This document shows positions 1 through 6,339 of a stretch of 9,974 nt of DNA, in pieces. Position 1 is the stretch's first letter; the number at the start of each line of letters is the position of its first letter. This stretch comes from an uncultured Oscillospiraceae bacterium (GTDB lineage Bacteria > Bacillota > Clostridia > Oscillospirales > Oscillospiraceae). The notes below the pieces were generated by a model. It was not told the DNA's origin. It was given only the letters and a program-made list of their open reading frames with translations, and did not search any database. The position numbers and the translations under genes are program-made. Where the stretch lies: positions 1 through 9,974 of the forward strand of contig CAJLCG010000083.1 of assembly GCA_905205085.1 (NCBI GenBank). The letters are read 5' to 3'.

Positions 1-50
1 TCTACCCGGGGGAAAGGTAGGTAAAATATTTGTGAAACCTGGGGGAGAAC

Positions 51-79
51 TTGTCAAACGGGAAAAAAGTGGTTATAAT
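51..79 (+). promoter_or_regulatory. Sigma-A type promoter of carD
   Basis: A -35 box TTGTCA (51-56) and a perfect -10 box TATAAT (74-79) are separated by exactly 17 bases. Transcription would start near 86, leaving a leader of about 175 nt before carD. No gene end or terminator is recognisable in bases 1-50. Confidence 0.85.
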
Positions 80-85
80 AAAAAA

Positions 86-262
86 GAATAAAGCCCTGCG
101 GATACATATTGGTCCCCTGTGACCCCAGGAGACAAAAGACGAGAGCGTAGTCAGCAAAGTGAGGAATGAACTAAAGAGCCCCGGAGAGAACTGAATCTAC
201 CCAGAGAACAAGCGTGCACAAGCAGGTTCAGGTTTTCCCGGACTGAAGTGGAGGTGTAGGCG
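86..262 (+). promoter_or_regulatory. Long untranslated leader of carD with alternative hairpins
   Basis: No convincing gene lies between the promoter and the carD start. TTCAG at 227-231 can pair with CTGAA at 191-195; in that fold CCGG at 181-184 also pairs with CCGG at 238-241, giving a helix with two mismatches and two G-U pairs. TTCAG can instead pair with CTGAA at 243-247, just before the ribosome binding site GGAGGTG (250-256). The two pairings exclude each other, which is the geometry of a regulatory leader. I do not recognise a known riboswitch class. The only small ORFs seen (for example ATG-AAC-stop at 166-174) are too short to call. Confidence 0.4.
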
Positions 263-739
263 TTGTTTCAGATCGGAGATAAGGTGGTCCACCCCATGCA
301 TGGGGCGGGTATCGTAGACAGCATCGTACAAAAGAAGGTCAATGGGGTCATGCGGGAGTACTATGTGTTGAAGCTGCCGGTGCGTGCCATGGTAGTCATG
401 GTGCCCACAGAGAACTGTGAGGAGATCGGCGTGCGGCCCATTGTAGACCGGGAGCAGGCGGACCGGGTGCTGGCCGCTATTCCGGATATCCAGGTGGAGA
501 TGACGCAGAACTGGAACCGCCGCTACCGGGAAAACATGGAGCGGCTCAAGAGCGGGGACCTGTTTGAGGTGGCCCGGGTGGTGAAGGGGCTGATGCTCCG
601 GGACGTGGAGAAGGGCCTGTCCACCGGGGAGCGGAAAATGCTCCACTCCGCCAAACAGATTCTCATCTCGGAGATCGTCATGTGCCAGAGCAGCAGCTAT
701 GAGGACGTGGAGGCGTGCATCGACCACGCCTTGGCCTGA
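263..739 (+). CDS. CarD/CdnL-family transcription regulator
   Basis: This 158-aa protein begins FQIGDKVVHPMHGAGIV, the signature of the CarD/CdnL/TRCF N-terminal domain, a Tudor-like fold that binds the RNA polymerase beta subunit (about residues 1-60). A charged helical C-terminal region (about 65-158) corresponds to the DNA-contacting domain, and the length is normal for the family. In mycobacteria and myxobacteria these proteins stabilise the open promoter complex, notably at rRNA promoters; a similar role here is inferred. The start is a TTG with GGAGGTG six bases upstream. The next in-frame ATG (residue 12) would cut into the conserved domain, so TTG is preferred. It is the first gene of a cluster with ispD and ispF. 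The CarD family assignment is firm, but which genes it controls is unknown. Confidence 0.92.
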   Translation: MFQIGDKVVHPMHGAGIVDSIVQKKVNGVMREYYVLKLPVRAMVVMVPTENCEEIGVRPIVDREQADRVLAAIPDIQVEMTQNWNRRYRENMERLKSGDLFEVARVVKGLMLRDVEKGLSTGERKMLHSAKQILISEIVMCQSSSYEDVEACIDHALA

Positions 740-743
740 CATA

Positions 744-757
744 TCTGCCGGGGCAGA
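744..757 (+). repeat. Small hairpin after carD
   Basis: TCTGC (744-748) and GCAGA (753-757) form a five-pair stem around a CGGG tetraloop just after the carD stop codon. It has no T-run, so it is not a terminator by itself. It could protect the carD 3' end, which is speculative. Confidence 0.35.
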
Positions 758-770
758 ACAATAGGATGGG

Positions 771-798
771 AAAGAGGGGCCGGAAGGGCTCCTCTTTT
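771..798 (+). terminator. Terminator-like hairpin between carD and ispD
   Basis: AAAGAGG (771-777) pairs perfectly with CCTCTTT (791-797). GGCC (778-781) continues the stem against GGCT (787-790) with one G-U pair, leaving loop GGAAG. The right arm ends in TTTT (795-798), a short T-run. It sits three bases before the ispD ribosome binding site. The short T-run suggests partial termination or attenuation rather than a full stop. No separate promoter is obvious between carD and ispD, so read-through is probably how ispD and ispF are expressed. Confidence 0.5.
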
Positions 799-814
799 GC
801 AAGGAGTGAGACAT

Positions 815-1549
815 ATGGCAGGATTACTGTCCCGTCTGGGGCGGAAGCAGAAAAAAACAGTGCGTGCGGCGGTGGTGGTGGCTGCCGGTTCAGCCACCCG
901 GATGGAGGGCATCGATAAGGTACTTACCCCTCTGGCCGACGTGCCGGTGCTGGTGCGCACCCTGCGGGTGTTCCAGAACTGTGACGACATCGACGAGATC
1001 GTAGTGGTCACCCGGGAGGACCTGCTGGTGGAGGTGAGCCAGCTGTGCAAGGCCTTTGCCCTGGATAAGGTGTCCAAGGTGGTGGTGGGCGGCAAGGAGC
1101 GCATCCACTCGGTGCTGTGCGGCCTGCGGGAAGTACGGCAGGATGCAGAGCTCATCGCCATCCAGGACGGAGCCCGGCCTTTCCTTACCCAGGAAGTTTT
1201 GGGAGAGGTGCTGGAAAAGGCGGAGGCCACCGGAGCCGCGGCTCCCGCCATCCCCGTGACCGACACCATCAAGCGGGTGGAGAACGGGCTGGCGGTGGAG
1301 ACCCCGGATCGTTCGTCCCTCTTTGCGGTACAGACGCCTCAGGTGTTTGAGGCGGGCCTCATCCGGGCGGCGGTAGAAAAGGCAGTGGAGGAGGGCGTGG
1401 CCCTCACGGACGACTGTGCCGCCGTGGAGCGTTTGGGCATGAAGGTATCCCTGACCCAGGGCAGCCGGGAGAACATCAAGATCACCACGCCGCTGGACCT
1501 GTTCCTTGGCGAGGCGATTCTGGACGCCAGAGATGGGAGGGTACTGTGA
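815..1549 (+). CDS. ispD: 2-C-methyl-D-erythritol 4-phosphate cytidylyltransferase
   Basis: IspD joins CTP to 2-C-methyl-D-erythritol 4-phosphate, giving CDP-ME and pyrophosphate, the third step of the cytosolic MEP isoprenoid pathway. The 244-aa product has the nucleotide-binding loop [12 protein letters not shown] with R29 and K35 matching the catalytic Arg and Lys of the family, IQDGARPF with D118 near the middle, AVQTPQVF, and the C-terminal [11 protein letters not shown] with K222. The Gln that usually follows the loop Lys is Val here, a mild deviation. ATG 815 is chosen because AAGGAG (801-806) lies eight bases upstream; an in-frame TTG at 797 precedes that site. A short basic extension (RLGRKQKK) comes before the core fold. 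The stop codon overlaps the ispF start by one base, so translation is probably coupled. Confidence 0.95.
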   Translation: MAGLLSRLGRKQKKTVRAAVVVAAGSATRMEGIDKVLTPLADVPVLVRTLRVFQNCDDIDEIVVVTREDLLVEVSQLCKAFALDKVSKVVVGGKERIHSVLCGLREVRQDAELIAIQDGARPFLTQEVLGEVLEKAEATGAAAPAIPVTDTIKRVENGLAVETPDRSSLFAVQTPQVFEAGLIRAAVEKAVEEGVALTDDCAAVERLGMKVSLTQGSRENIKITTPLDLFLGEAILDARDGRVL

Positions 1550-2025
1550 TGCGCATTGGACATGGATACGACGTGCACCGCCTGGTAGAGGGGCGCAAGC
1601 TCATCCTGGGCGGGGTAGAGGTGCCCCACACCCTGGGGCTGCTGGGTCACTCGGACGCCGACGTGCTCACCCACGCGGTGATGGACGCCCTGTTGGGGGC
1701 GGCGGCTCTGGGAGACATTGGCCGCCATTTCCCGGATACCGATCCGGCCTACAAGGGAGCGGACAGCCTGGTACTGCTGGACCACGTAATGGCCCTGCTG
1801 GGTAAGGCGGGCTGGCAGGTGGGCAATGTAGATGCCACCATCTTGGCCCAGAAGCCCAAGCTGGCCCCACATATCTCTCAGATGCGGGACAATCTGGCCC
1901 GGCACATGGGGGTGGCTCCGGAGCAGGTGAATGTGAAGGCCACCACCGAGGAGAAGCTGGGCTTTACCGGCGCGGAGCAGGGCATTGCGGCCCATGCGGT
2001 GTGCCTGCTGGAGCAGAGAAAATAA
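1549..2025 (+). CDS. ispF: 2-C-methyl-D-erythritol 2,4-cyclodiphosphate synthase
   Basis: IspF cyclises CDP-ME 2-phosphate to 2-C-methyl-D-erythritol 2,4-cyclodiphosphate, releasing CMP; it normally works as a homotrimer with zinc at subunit interfaces. The 158-aa protein is full length. It opens [11 protein letters not shown], with D8 and H10, and has [18 protein letters not shown] with H42. These three metal ligands fall at the same numbers as in the E. coli enzyme. [11 protein letters not shown] and [13 protein letters not shown] are further family signatures. ATG 1549 lies eight bases after GGGAGG (1535-1540); a GTG directly before it (1546) is only five bases away and less likely. The one-base overlap with ispD (TGATG) is a typical coupled arrangement for consecutive or near-consecutive pathway enzymes. 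Confidence 0.97.
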   Translation: MRIGHGYDVHRLVEGRKLILGGVEVPHTLGLLGHSDADVLTHAVMDALLGAAALGDIGRHFPDTDPAYKGADSLVLLDHVMALLGKAGWQVGNVDATILAQKPKLAPHISQMRDNLARHMGVAPEQVNVKATTEEKLGFTGAEQGIAAHAVCLLEQRK

Positions 2026-2118
2026 GCCCCCGTAGGGGCAAAGAGAAAAATAGAGCATAGACTGGTCCAGGGGAGAAGGACTCGGCATGGTCCCGGCCCC
2101 CGAGAAAGGAGCCACGTC
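2026..2118 (+). other. Intergenic gap between ispF and the DUF3343 gene, with two small inverted repeats
   Basis: GCCCC (2026-2030) and GGGGC (2035-2039) form a tight stem around CGTA immediately after the ispF stop, without a T-run on the plus strand. CTCGG (2081-2085) can pair with CCGAG (2100-2104) around a 14-base loop just before the next ribosome binding site. I see no convincing promoter, so the downstream pair may be co-transcribed with ispD and ispF. Confidence 0.35.
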
Positions 2119-2373
2119 ATGCTCTATTATCTTATCATCTGCCGGTCCCTCACCTACGCCCAGCGCACCGCCGCCGCTCTGGGACGGGCGGGGATCACGG
2201 CTCATATTTTCCGCACCCCACGGCAGATTGCCGGGGAGGGGTGCAGCCACTGCGTCAAAATCCGCCTGCATGATCTGGAGGACGCGCTGGCGGTACTGCG
2301 CCAGGCGGGACTGCCAGCCAAGCGGGTCTTCCTGGCAGACAACGGCGGCGGGTACGAGGAGGTGGGCCTGTGA
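2119..2373 (+). CDS. DUF3343 protein, putative Se/S carrier
   Basis: This 84-aa protein matches my memory of the DUF3343 family, small proteins proposed to carry sulfur or selenium delivered by a partner desulfurase. The recognisable layout is a first beta strand (LYYLIICRS), a helix (TYAQRTAAALGRAG), then FRTPRQIAGEGC with C42 in the place where the family has its conserved Cys, usually CG or CA. A second cysteine at C45 makes a CSHC motif, which I believe is less usual. The C-terminal half (LEDALAVLRQAGLPAKRVF) completes a small alpha/beta fold. AAAGGAG (2105-2111) precedes the ATG by seven bases. The stop codon overlaps the GTG start of the desulfurase gene, so the two are probably made together. 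The carrier role is a family-level proposal, not proven. Confidence 0.72.
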   Translation: MLYYLIICRSLTYAQRTAAALGRAGITAHIFRTPRQIAGEGCSHCVKIRLHDLEDALAVLRQAGLPAKRVFLADNGGGYEEVGL

Positions 2374-3506
2374 TCTATCTGGACAGCGCCGCCACCACCC
2401 TGCAAAAGCCGCCTCAGGTAGCCCGGGCCTCGGCCTGGGCCATGGGGCATTTGGCCAGTCCCGGCCGGGGAGGGCACTCCGCCGCCATGGCGGCGGCGGA
2501 CACCGCCTTTGCCTGCCGCCAGGAGGCCGCCCGTCTGTTCCACCTCTCCGATCCGGAGCGGGTGGTTTTTACCTTTAATGCCACCCACGGCCTGAATATC
2601 GCCATCAAATCTCTGGTGCGGCCGGGAAGCACGGTGGTCATCTCCGGCTATGAGCACAACGCGGTCACTCGCCCGCTTCATGCGATCCCCAACGTCACGG
2701 TGCGGGTGGCGGAGAGCCCTCTCTTTGACCGGGAGAGGGCAGTGGAGGCCTTCCGGAATGCCATTACCCCCGAGGTATCTGCCGTGGTGTGCTGCCATGT
2801 GTCCAATGTGTTTGGATTCATCCTCCCCGTGGAAGAGATCGCCCGGGTGTGCCGGGAGCGGAGGGTGCCGCTCATTGTAGACGCATCCCAGTCGGCAGGG
2901 TGCGTGCCCCTGGATATGGAGGCGCTGGGCGCCGCCTATCTGGCTATGCCGGGACACAAGGGGCTCTATGGGCCCCAGGGTACCGGCCTGCTCCTGTGCG
3001 GAGACACGGCGCCCCAGCCCCTGCTGGAAGGGGGGACGGGGTCGGCCTCTCTGGTGCAGACAATGCCCGATTTTCTGCCCGACCGCCTGGAGGCGGGTAC
3101 CCACAATGTAACAGGTATTGCTGGGCTGCTGGAGGGGCTGCGGTTTGTACGGTGTACCGGGGTGGAAAACATCGGCCGCCGGGAGAGCGCACTCATCCGC
3201 CGCCTGGCCGCTGGCCTGGAGCAGATCCCCGGAATCACCCTGTTCCGCGCCCGGGACCCCAAAGCCCAGGCAGGGGTGCTGTCCCTCCAGGTGGAGGGGC
3301 TGGATTGCGAGGAGCTGGGAGAGCGGCTGGGACGTCGGGGAGTGGCCGTGCGGGCCGGCCTGCACTGCGCCCCCCTGGCCCATAGGACTGCGGGAACGTT
3401 GGAGGACGGAACCGTGCGCCTGAGCGTGTCTGCTTTTAACCAGCCCTGGGAGATGGATGCTGCGGCCTGTCAGCTGCGGCAGGTTTGTTCCAGAGCTGGA
3501 GTATAA
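2370..3506 (+). CDS. Cysteine desulfurase-family protein (class V aminotransferase)
   Basis: This is a 378-aa PLP enzyme of the NifS/CsdB type that removes sulfur from cysteine, or selenium from selenocysteine, and holds it as a persulfide or selenide on an active-site Cys. The start MIYLDSAATTLQKP is typical. SGYEHNAV gives the His that stacks on PLP, IVDASQSAG the Asp that binds its ring nitrogen, and MPGHKGLYGPQGTG the Schiff-base Lys K197. RAGLHCAPLAH carries catalytic C333. The motif pattern fits the EF_2568-like subfamily often found near selenium-linked genes rather than housekeeping IscS, but that placement is from memory. The GTG start overlaps the upstream stop by four bases (GTGA). 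No selD or selenium hydroxylase gene lies in this window, so whether it serves sulfur or selenium is open. Confidence 0.88.
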   Translation: MIYLDSAATTLQKPPQVARASAWAMGHLASPGRGGHSAAMAAADTAFACRQEAARLFHLSDPERVVFTFNATHGLNIAIKSLVRPGSTVVISGYEHNAVTRPLHAIPNVTVRVAESPLFDRERAVEAFRNAITPEVSAVVCCHVSNVFGFILPVEEIARVCRERRVPLIVDASQSAGCVPLDMEALGAAYLAMPGHKGLYGPQGTGLLLCGDTAPQPLLEGGTGSASLVQTMPDFLPDRLEAGTHNVTGIAGLLEGLRFVRCTGVENIGRRESALIRRLAAGLEQIPGITLFRARDPKAQAGVLSLQVEGLDCEELGERLGRRGVAVRAGLHCAPLAHRTAGTLEDGTVRLSVSAFNQPWEMDAAACQLRQVCSRAGV

Positions 3507-3518
3507 AACAAAACGACA

Positions 3519-3560
3519 CAAAAGAAAAAGGACATCCAGAAGGATGTCCTTTTTCTTTTG
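3519..3560. terminator. Strong bidirectional terminator between the desulfurase gene and tRNA-Gly
   Basis: A perfect 19-pair inverted repeat (3519-3537 with 3542-3560) surrounds the loop AGAA. Its core is GGACATCC/GGATGTCC. Outside the core, an A-rich left arm and a T-rich right arm (TTTTTCTTTT) give a T-tract on either strand. It therefore ends both the plus-strand desulfurase transcript and the minus-strand tRNA transcript. Two bases overlap the tRNA 3' CCA end. Confidence 0.93.
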
Positions 3561-3632
3561 GAGCAGGTGAGGGGAATCGAACCCCCGTGTTCAGCTTGGG
3601 AAGCTGACATTCTGCCATTGAACTACACCTGC
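3559..3632 (-). tRNA. tRNA-Gly, anticodon CCC
   Basis: Read on the minus strand, the acceptor arms GCAGGTG and CACCTGC pair perfectly, followed by discriminator T and an encoded CCA. The D arm contains TAGTTCAATGGCAGA. The anticodon stem TCAGC/GCTGA encloses the loop TTCCCAA, giving anticodon CCC (3598-3600), which reads GGG glycine codons. The T arm is CGGGGGTTCGATTCCCC. All arms have normal length (74 nt with CCA). It is a solitary gene lying opposite its protein-coding neighbours. Confidence 0.97.
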
Positions 3633-3649
3633 AAGTTGATTGCCTGAAT

Positions 3650-3678
3650 AATATAACACAAATTTTTCTGGAATGCAA
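3650..3678 (-). promoter_or_regulatory. Promoter of tRNA-Gly
   Basis: On the minus strand, TTGCAT (3673-3678) and TATATT (3650-3655) are separated by 17 bases. Transcription would start around 3643, about ten bases before the mature tRNA 5' end. Confidence 0.75.
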
Positions 3679-3735
3679 GAAAAACTTCCCTGCCGGTTCC
3701 GACCCGTTTCCCGAAAACACCGCGGGCGGAAAGAA

Positions 3736-3764
3736 TTGATTTTTCCCCCAAAAGCAGATATAAT
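3736..3764 (+). promoter_or_regulatory. Sigma-A promoter of the BI-1 family gene
   Basis: TTGATT (3736-3741) and a perfect TATAAT (3759-3764) are 17 bases apart. The leader is about 55 nt. It holds a small hairpin CTCAGA/TCTGAG (3774-3779 with 3786-3791) and a second inverted repeat, TTTCC/GGAAA (3801-3805 with 3809-3813), which overlaps the AAAGGAG ribosome binding site. Confidence 0.85.
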
Positions 3765-3825
3765 AAGGCCACCCTCAGAAAGAAATCTGAGAGGTAGGTT
3801 TTTCCTTTGGAAAGGAGCTGCTTTT

Positions 3826-4560
3826 ATGGCTTTTGATCCCCATGAACTGGATCGGGACTACGGCGCGCCCAGCGGCGTAATTACCGAGGAACAATATACC
3901 ACCCGAACCTTCCTGTGGATGATGCTGGGACTGATGATCACCTTCGGCGTGGCTATCCTGGGGTGGATGACCAACCTGACCCAGTATCTCTATGCGGCAA
4001 GTCCCCTGGTTCCCATTGCGCTGGGGCTGGTGACCTTGTTTATGGTCATCACCTTCTCCGGGCGGATTGAGAAGATGTCGGTGTCCTCGGCCCAGACGCT
4101 GTTTGTGGTGTTCTCTATTGTGATGGGGATTACCGTATCTTCCTGGCTGTATCTGTTTCAGCTGTTCAGCGTGGTACTGGTCTTCCTGATGACCGCCCTC
4201 TATTTTGGCGCGCTGGCCGCTTATGGCCACTTTACCAGCCGCAGCCTGGCAGGATATCGTTCCATCCTGCTCAGCGGGCTTATTTTTCTGGTAGTATTCG
4301 GGCTGGTAGTATTCGGGATTTTGTCCCTGTTTATCCCCGGCCTGTCCGCACTGGAGAGCGTGTACTGCCTGATCGGTATCGCCATCTTCCTGGGCTATAC
4401 CGCCTATGACACTCAGCGCATCCGGGAATTCTATTACTACTACTCCGGCTATCCCGACATGATGGAAAAGGCATCCATCTTCTCCGCCTTGCAGCTGTAT
4501 CTGGACTTTATCAACCTCTTCTTGTATCTGCTGCGCTTCTTGGGCAGACAGAGAGACTGA
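3826..4560 (+). CDS. Bax inhibitor-1 (BI-1)/YccA-family membrane protein
   Basis: This 244-aa integral membrane protein has about seven hydrophobic segments (roughly residues 28-48, 56-77, 85-107, 112-134, 143-168, 177-196 and 219-240). The C-terminal GYTAYDTQRI motif with D195, and YLDFINLFLYLLR with D227, match the two conserved acidic residues of the family. In Bacillus YetJ the equivalent aspartates form a pH-sensitive calcium-leak gate. In bacteria the role is poorly defined: calcium leak, or membrane-protease modulation as for E. coli YccA. ATG 3826 has AAAGGAG eight bases upstream; the reading frame is open further upstream but overlaps the promoter. Residues 155-164 are an exact duplicate, LVVFG twice, encoded by a perfect 15-bp tandem repeat. 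No terminator follows it. Confidence 0.88.
   Translation: MAFDPHELDRDYGAPSGVITEEQYTTRTFLWMMLGLMITFGVAILGWMTNLTQYLYAASPLVPIALGLVTLFMVITFSGRIEKMSVSSAQTLFVVFSIVMGITVSSWLYLFQLFSVVLVFLMTALYFGALAAYGHFTSRSLAGYRSILLSGLIFLVVFGLVVFGILSLFIPGLSALESVYCLIGIAIFLGYTAYDTQRIREFYYYYSGYPDMMEKASIFSALQLYLDFINLFLYLLRFLGRQRD
4288..4317 (+). repeat. Perfect 15-bp tandem duplication inside the BI-1 gene
   Basis: CTGGTAGTATTCGGG occurs at 4288-4302 and again at 4303-4317 with no mismatch. It keeps the frame and duplicates LVVFG within a predicted membrane helix. Identity at third codon positions suggests a recent slippage event. Confidence 0.95.
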
Positions 4561-4608
4561 GAAGCCACAAAAGCGGCGGACAAAATTTTACAAAATTCTC
4601 TTTTTCCC

Positions 4609-4637
4609 TTGCGAAAAGAAGCTTCCTCCGATAGAAT
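4609..4637 (+). promoter_or_regulatory. Sigma-A promoter of the SulP transporter gene
   Basis: TTGCGA (4609-4614) and TAGAAT (4632-4637) are 17 bases apart in the AT-rich gap after the BI-1 gene. The start would be near 4644, giving a leader of about 30 nt before the ATG at 4674. Confidence 0.7.
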
Positions 4638-4673
4638 GGCACTGTGTGTTATTTTTTAGGAGGGAGCTTTTTT

Positions 4674-6302
4674 ATGCATTCATTCAGGCCCCAGCTTCTG
4701 GAATCGTTGGCGGACTATTCCAGAGAGAAATTTATGAAGGACCTGGTGGCGGGCGTTATTGTAGCCATTATTGCCCTGCCGTTGTCCATCGCCCTGGCCC
4801 TGGCATCCGGAGTGTCCCCGGAACAGGGCCTGTATACTGCCATTGTGGCAGGGTTTTTGATCTCGGCCCTGGGCGGGAGCAAGGTTCAGATCGCAGGACC
4901 CACGGCAGCCTTTGCCTCCATCGTGGCGGGGATCGTGGCACGAAACGGGATGGACGGCCTGGCCGTGGCCACAGTGCTGGCCGGTATTCTGCTGATTTTG
5001 ATGGGTGTGCTCCGCATGGGCAGCATGATCAAATTTATTCCCTATACGATTACCACCGGCTTTACCGCAGGCATCGCGGTGACCATTGTGGTAGGACAGT
5101 TAAAGGACTTTTTTGGCGTGACCTTCCAGAACTCTCCCGTTGAGACCGTAGAAAAGCTGGAGGAGTTTTTCTCCTGCTTTTCCACCTGGAGCATCAGTGC
5201 CGTTGCGGTGGGGTGCGTGGCGCTGGCCATTCAGATCGTCTGGCCCAGATTTTTTGCCAAGATTCCTGCCTCCCTGGTGGCGGTGATCGTGACGGCGGCT
5301 ATGGTCAAGCTGCTGCGTCTGCCGGTGAACACCATCGGGGACCTGTATACCATCTCCACCGATCTGCCCAAGTTTACCCTGCCCACGGTCAATTATGACA
5401 TCGTGGCGGCGGTGCTGCCTGACGCCTTCACCATCGCCATTCTGGCGGCCATCGAGTCGCTGCTGTCCTGTGTGGTGGCCGATGAGATGACGGGCTCCCA
5501 CCACAACTCCAATATGGAGCTGGTGGCCCAGGGTGTGGGCAATACAGCCTCCGCTTTGTTTGGCGGCATTCCGGCCACGGGGGCTATCGCCCGTACCGCC
5601 GCCAACATCAAAAACGGCGGCGTGTCTCCGGTGGCGGGCATGGTCCATGCGGGCGTGCTGGTGTTGGTGCTGGTGCTGCTGATGCCCTATGCGGCCTTGA
5701 TCCCCATGCCCTGTATTGCGGCCATCCTGTTTGTGGTGGCCTACAACATGAGCGGCTGGCGCACCTTTGTGCGGGTGGTCCGCCAGTCTCCCAAGAGCGA
5801 TACGGCGGTGCTGCTGCTCACCTTTTTCCTGACCGTGGTCTTTGATCTGGTGGTAGCCATCGGAGTGGGCCTGACCCTGGCCTGCCTGCTGTTTATGAAG
5901 CGGATGGCCGATGTGGCCGTAGTGGAAGAGTGGGAGTACGTGGAGCATACCCAGGCGGGAAAGGGCCGGCTCAAGCATGTGCCAGCCCACGTGATGGTCT
6001 ATGAGATCAACGGCCCCATGTTCTTCGGCGCGGCGGATAAGATTCCTCACATTGACCAGGGAGGAGAGAAGCGGGTGCTGATTTTGCGCATGCGCAGTGT
6101 GCCCGCTCTGGATATCACGGCGCTGAAAGGACTGCGGCGGCTGTGGGAGGAGTGCAGCCGTGCCGGGGTGCAGCTGGTCTTTTCCCACGTCAATGAGCAG
6201 CCCATGTCGGTGCTGAAAAAATCCGGTCTCTATCAGCAAGTGGGAAAGGAGAACTTCTGCACGAACATTGATGCTGCGTTGAAGCGAGCTATGGAGTTAT
6301 AA
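4674..6302 (+). CDS. SulP-family inorganic anion transporter with STAS domain
   Basis: This is a 542-aa SulP (SLC26) transporter. The N-terminal two thirds (about residues 20-410) is a run of hydrophobic helices with family signatures: SPEQGLYTAIVAGF, then LGGSKVQIAGPTAAF in the substrate-site region, and GGIPATGAIARTAANI. The C-terminal part (about 438-540) is a cytoplasmic STAS domain with INGPMFFGAADKI and the LDITAL loop. T482 lies where anti-sigma antagonists carry their phosphorylated Ser. Bacterial members move sulfate, bicarbonate or dicarboxylates with sodium or proton; the substrate cannot be read from sequence, and no cys or carbonic anhydrase gene is adjacent. ATG 4674 follows AGGAGGGAG (4658-4666). 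It seems to be a single-gene unit with its own promoter and terminator. Confidence 0.93.
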   Translation: MHSFRPQLLESLADYSREKFMKDLVAGVIVAIIALPLSIALALASGVSPEQGLYTAIVAGFLISALGGSKVQIAGPTAAFASIVAGIVARNGMDGLAVATVLAGILLILMGVLRMGSMIKFIPYTITTGFTAGIAVTIVVGQLKDFFGVTFQNSPVETVEKLEEFFSCFSTWSISAVAVGCVALAIQIVWPRFFAKIPASLVAVIVTAAMVKLLRLPVNTIGDLYTISTDLPKFTLPTVNYDIVAAVLPDAFTIAILAAIESLLSCVVADEMTGSHHNSNMELVAQGVGNTASALFGGIPATGAIARTAANIKNGGVSPVAGMVHAGVLVLVLVLLMPYAALIPMPCIAAILFVVAYNMSGWRTFVRVVRQSPKSDTAVLLLTFFLTVVFDLVVAIGVGLTLACLLFMKRMADVAVVEEWEYVEHTQAGKGRLKHVPAHVMVYEINGPMFFGAADKIPHIDQGGEKRVLILRMRSVPALDITALKGLRRLWEECSRAGVQLVFSHVNEQPMSVLKKSGLYQQVGKENFCTNIDAALKRAMEL

Positions 6303-6336
6303 AAAAACAGCGACGGCAGTGCCGTCGCTGTTTTTT
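6302..6336. terminator. Bidirectional terminator between the SulP and nitroreductase genes
   Basis: A perfect stem (CAGCGACGGC 6308-6317 with GCCGTCGCTG 6321-6330, loop AGT) is flanked by six A on the left and six T on the right. It therefore works on both strands and serves the two convergent genes. The SulP stop codon overlaps its first base; the nitroreductase stop is three bases beyond its right end. Confidence 0.95.
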
Positions 6337-6339
6337 ATG

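Noticed and set aside
166..174. Mini-ORF ATG-AAC-TAA in the carD leader after GAGG
   Set aside because: Only two codons; no evidence that it is translated or regulatory beyond chance.
1339..2271. Minus-strand open frame (310 codons) opposite ispD and ispF
   Set aside because: It spans several real genes and an intergenic gap, with no recognisable domain.
2202..3521. Long minus-strand open frame (439 codons) opposite the desulfurase gene
   Set aside because: It is the mirror of a well-supported gene in GC-rich DNA. Its product is His/Gln/Pro-rich with no family motif, and it has no ribosome binding site.
4582..4598. AT-only inverted repeat (AATTTT/AAAATT) between the BI-1 and SulP genes, considered as a terminator
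   Set aside because: The stem has no G-C pairs and would be unstable, so I do not call a terminator for the BI-1 gene.
5650..5682. GTGCTGGTG-like repeats in the SulP gene
   Set aside because: Codon-level low complexity for a Leu/Val membrane helix, not an exact tandem repeat.
5100..6239. Minus-strand open frame (379 codons) opposite the SulP gene
   Set aside because: The His/Gln/Gly-rich composition is the usual antisense shadow of a hydrophobic transporter; there are no motifs and no start signal.
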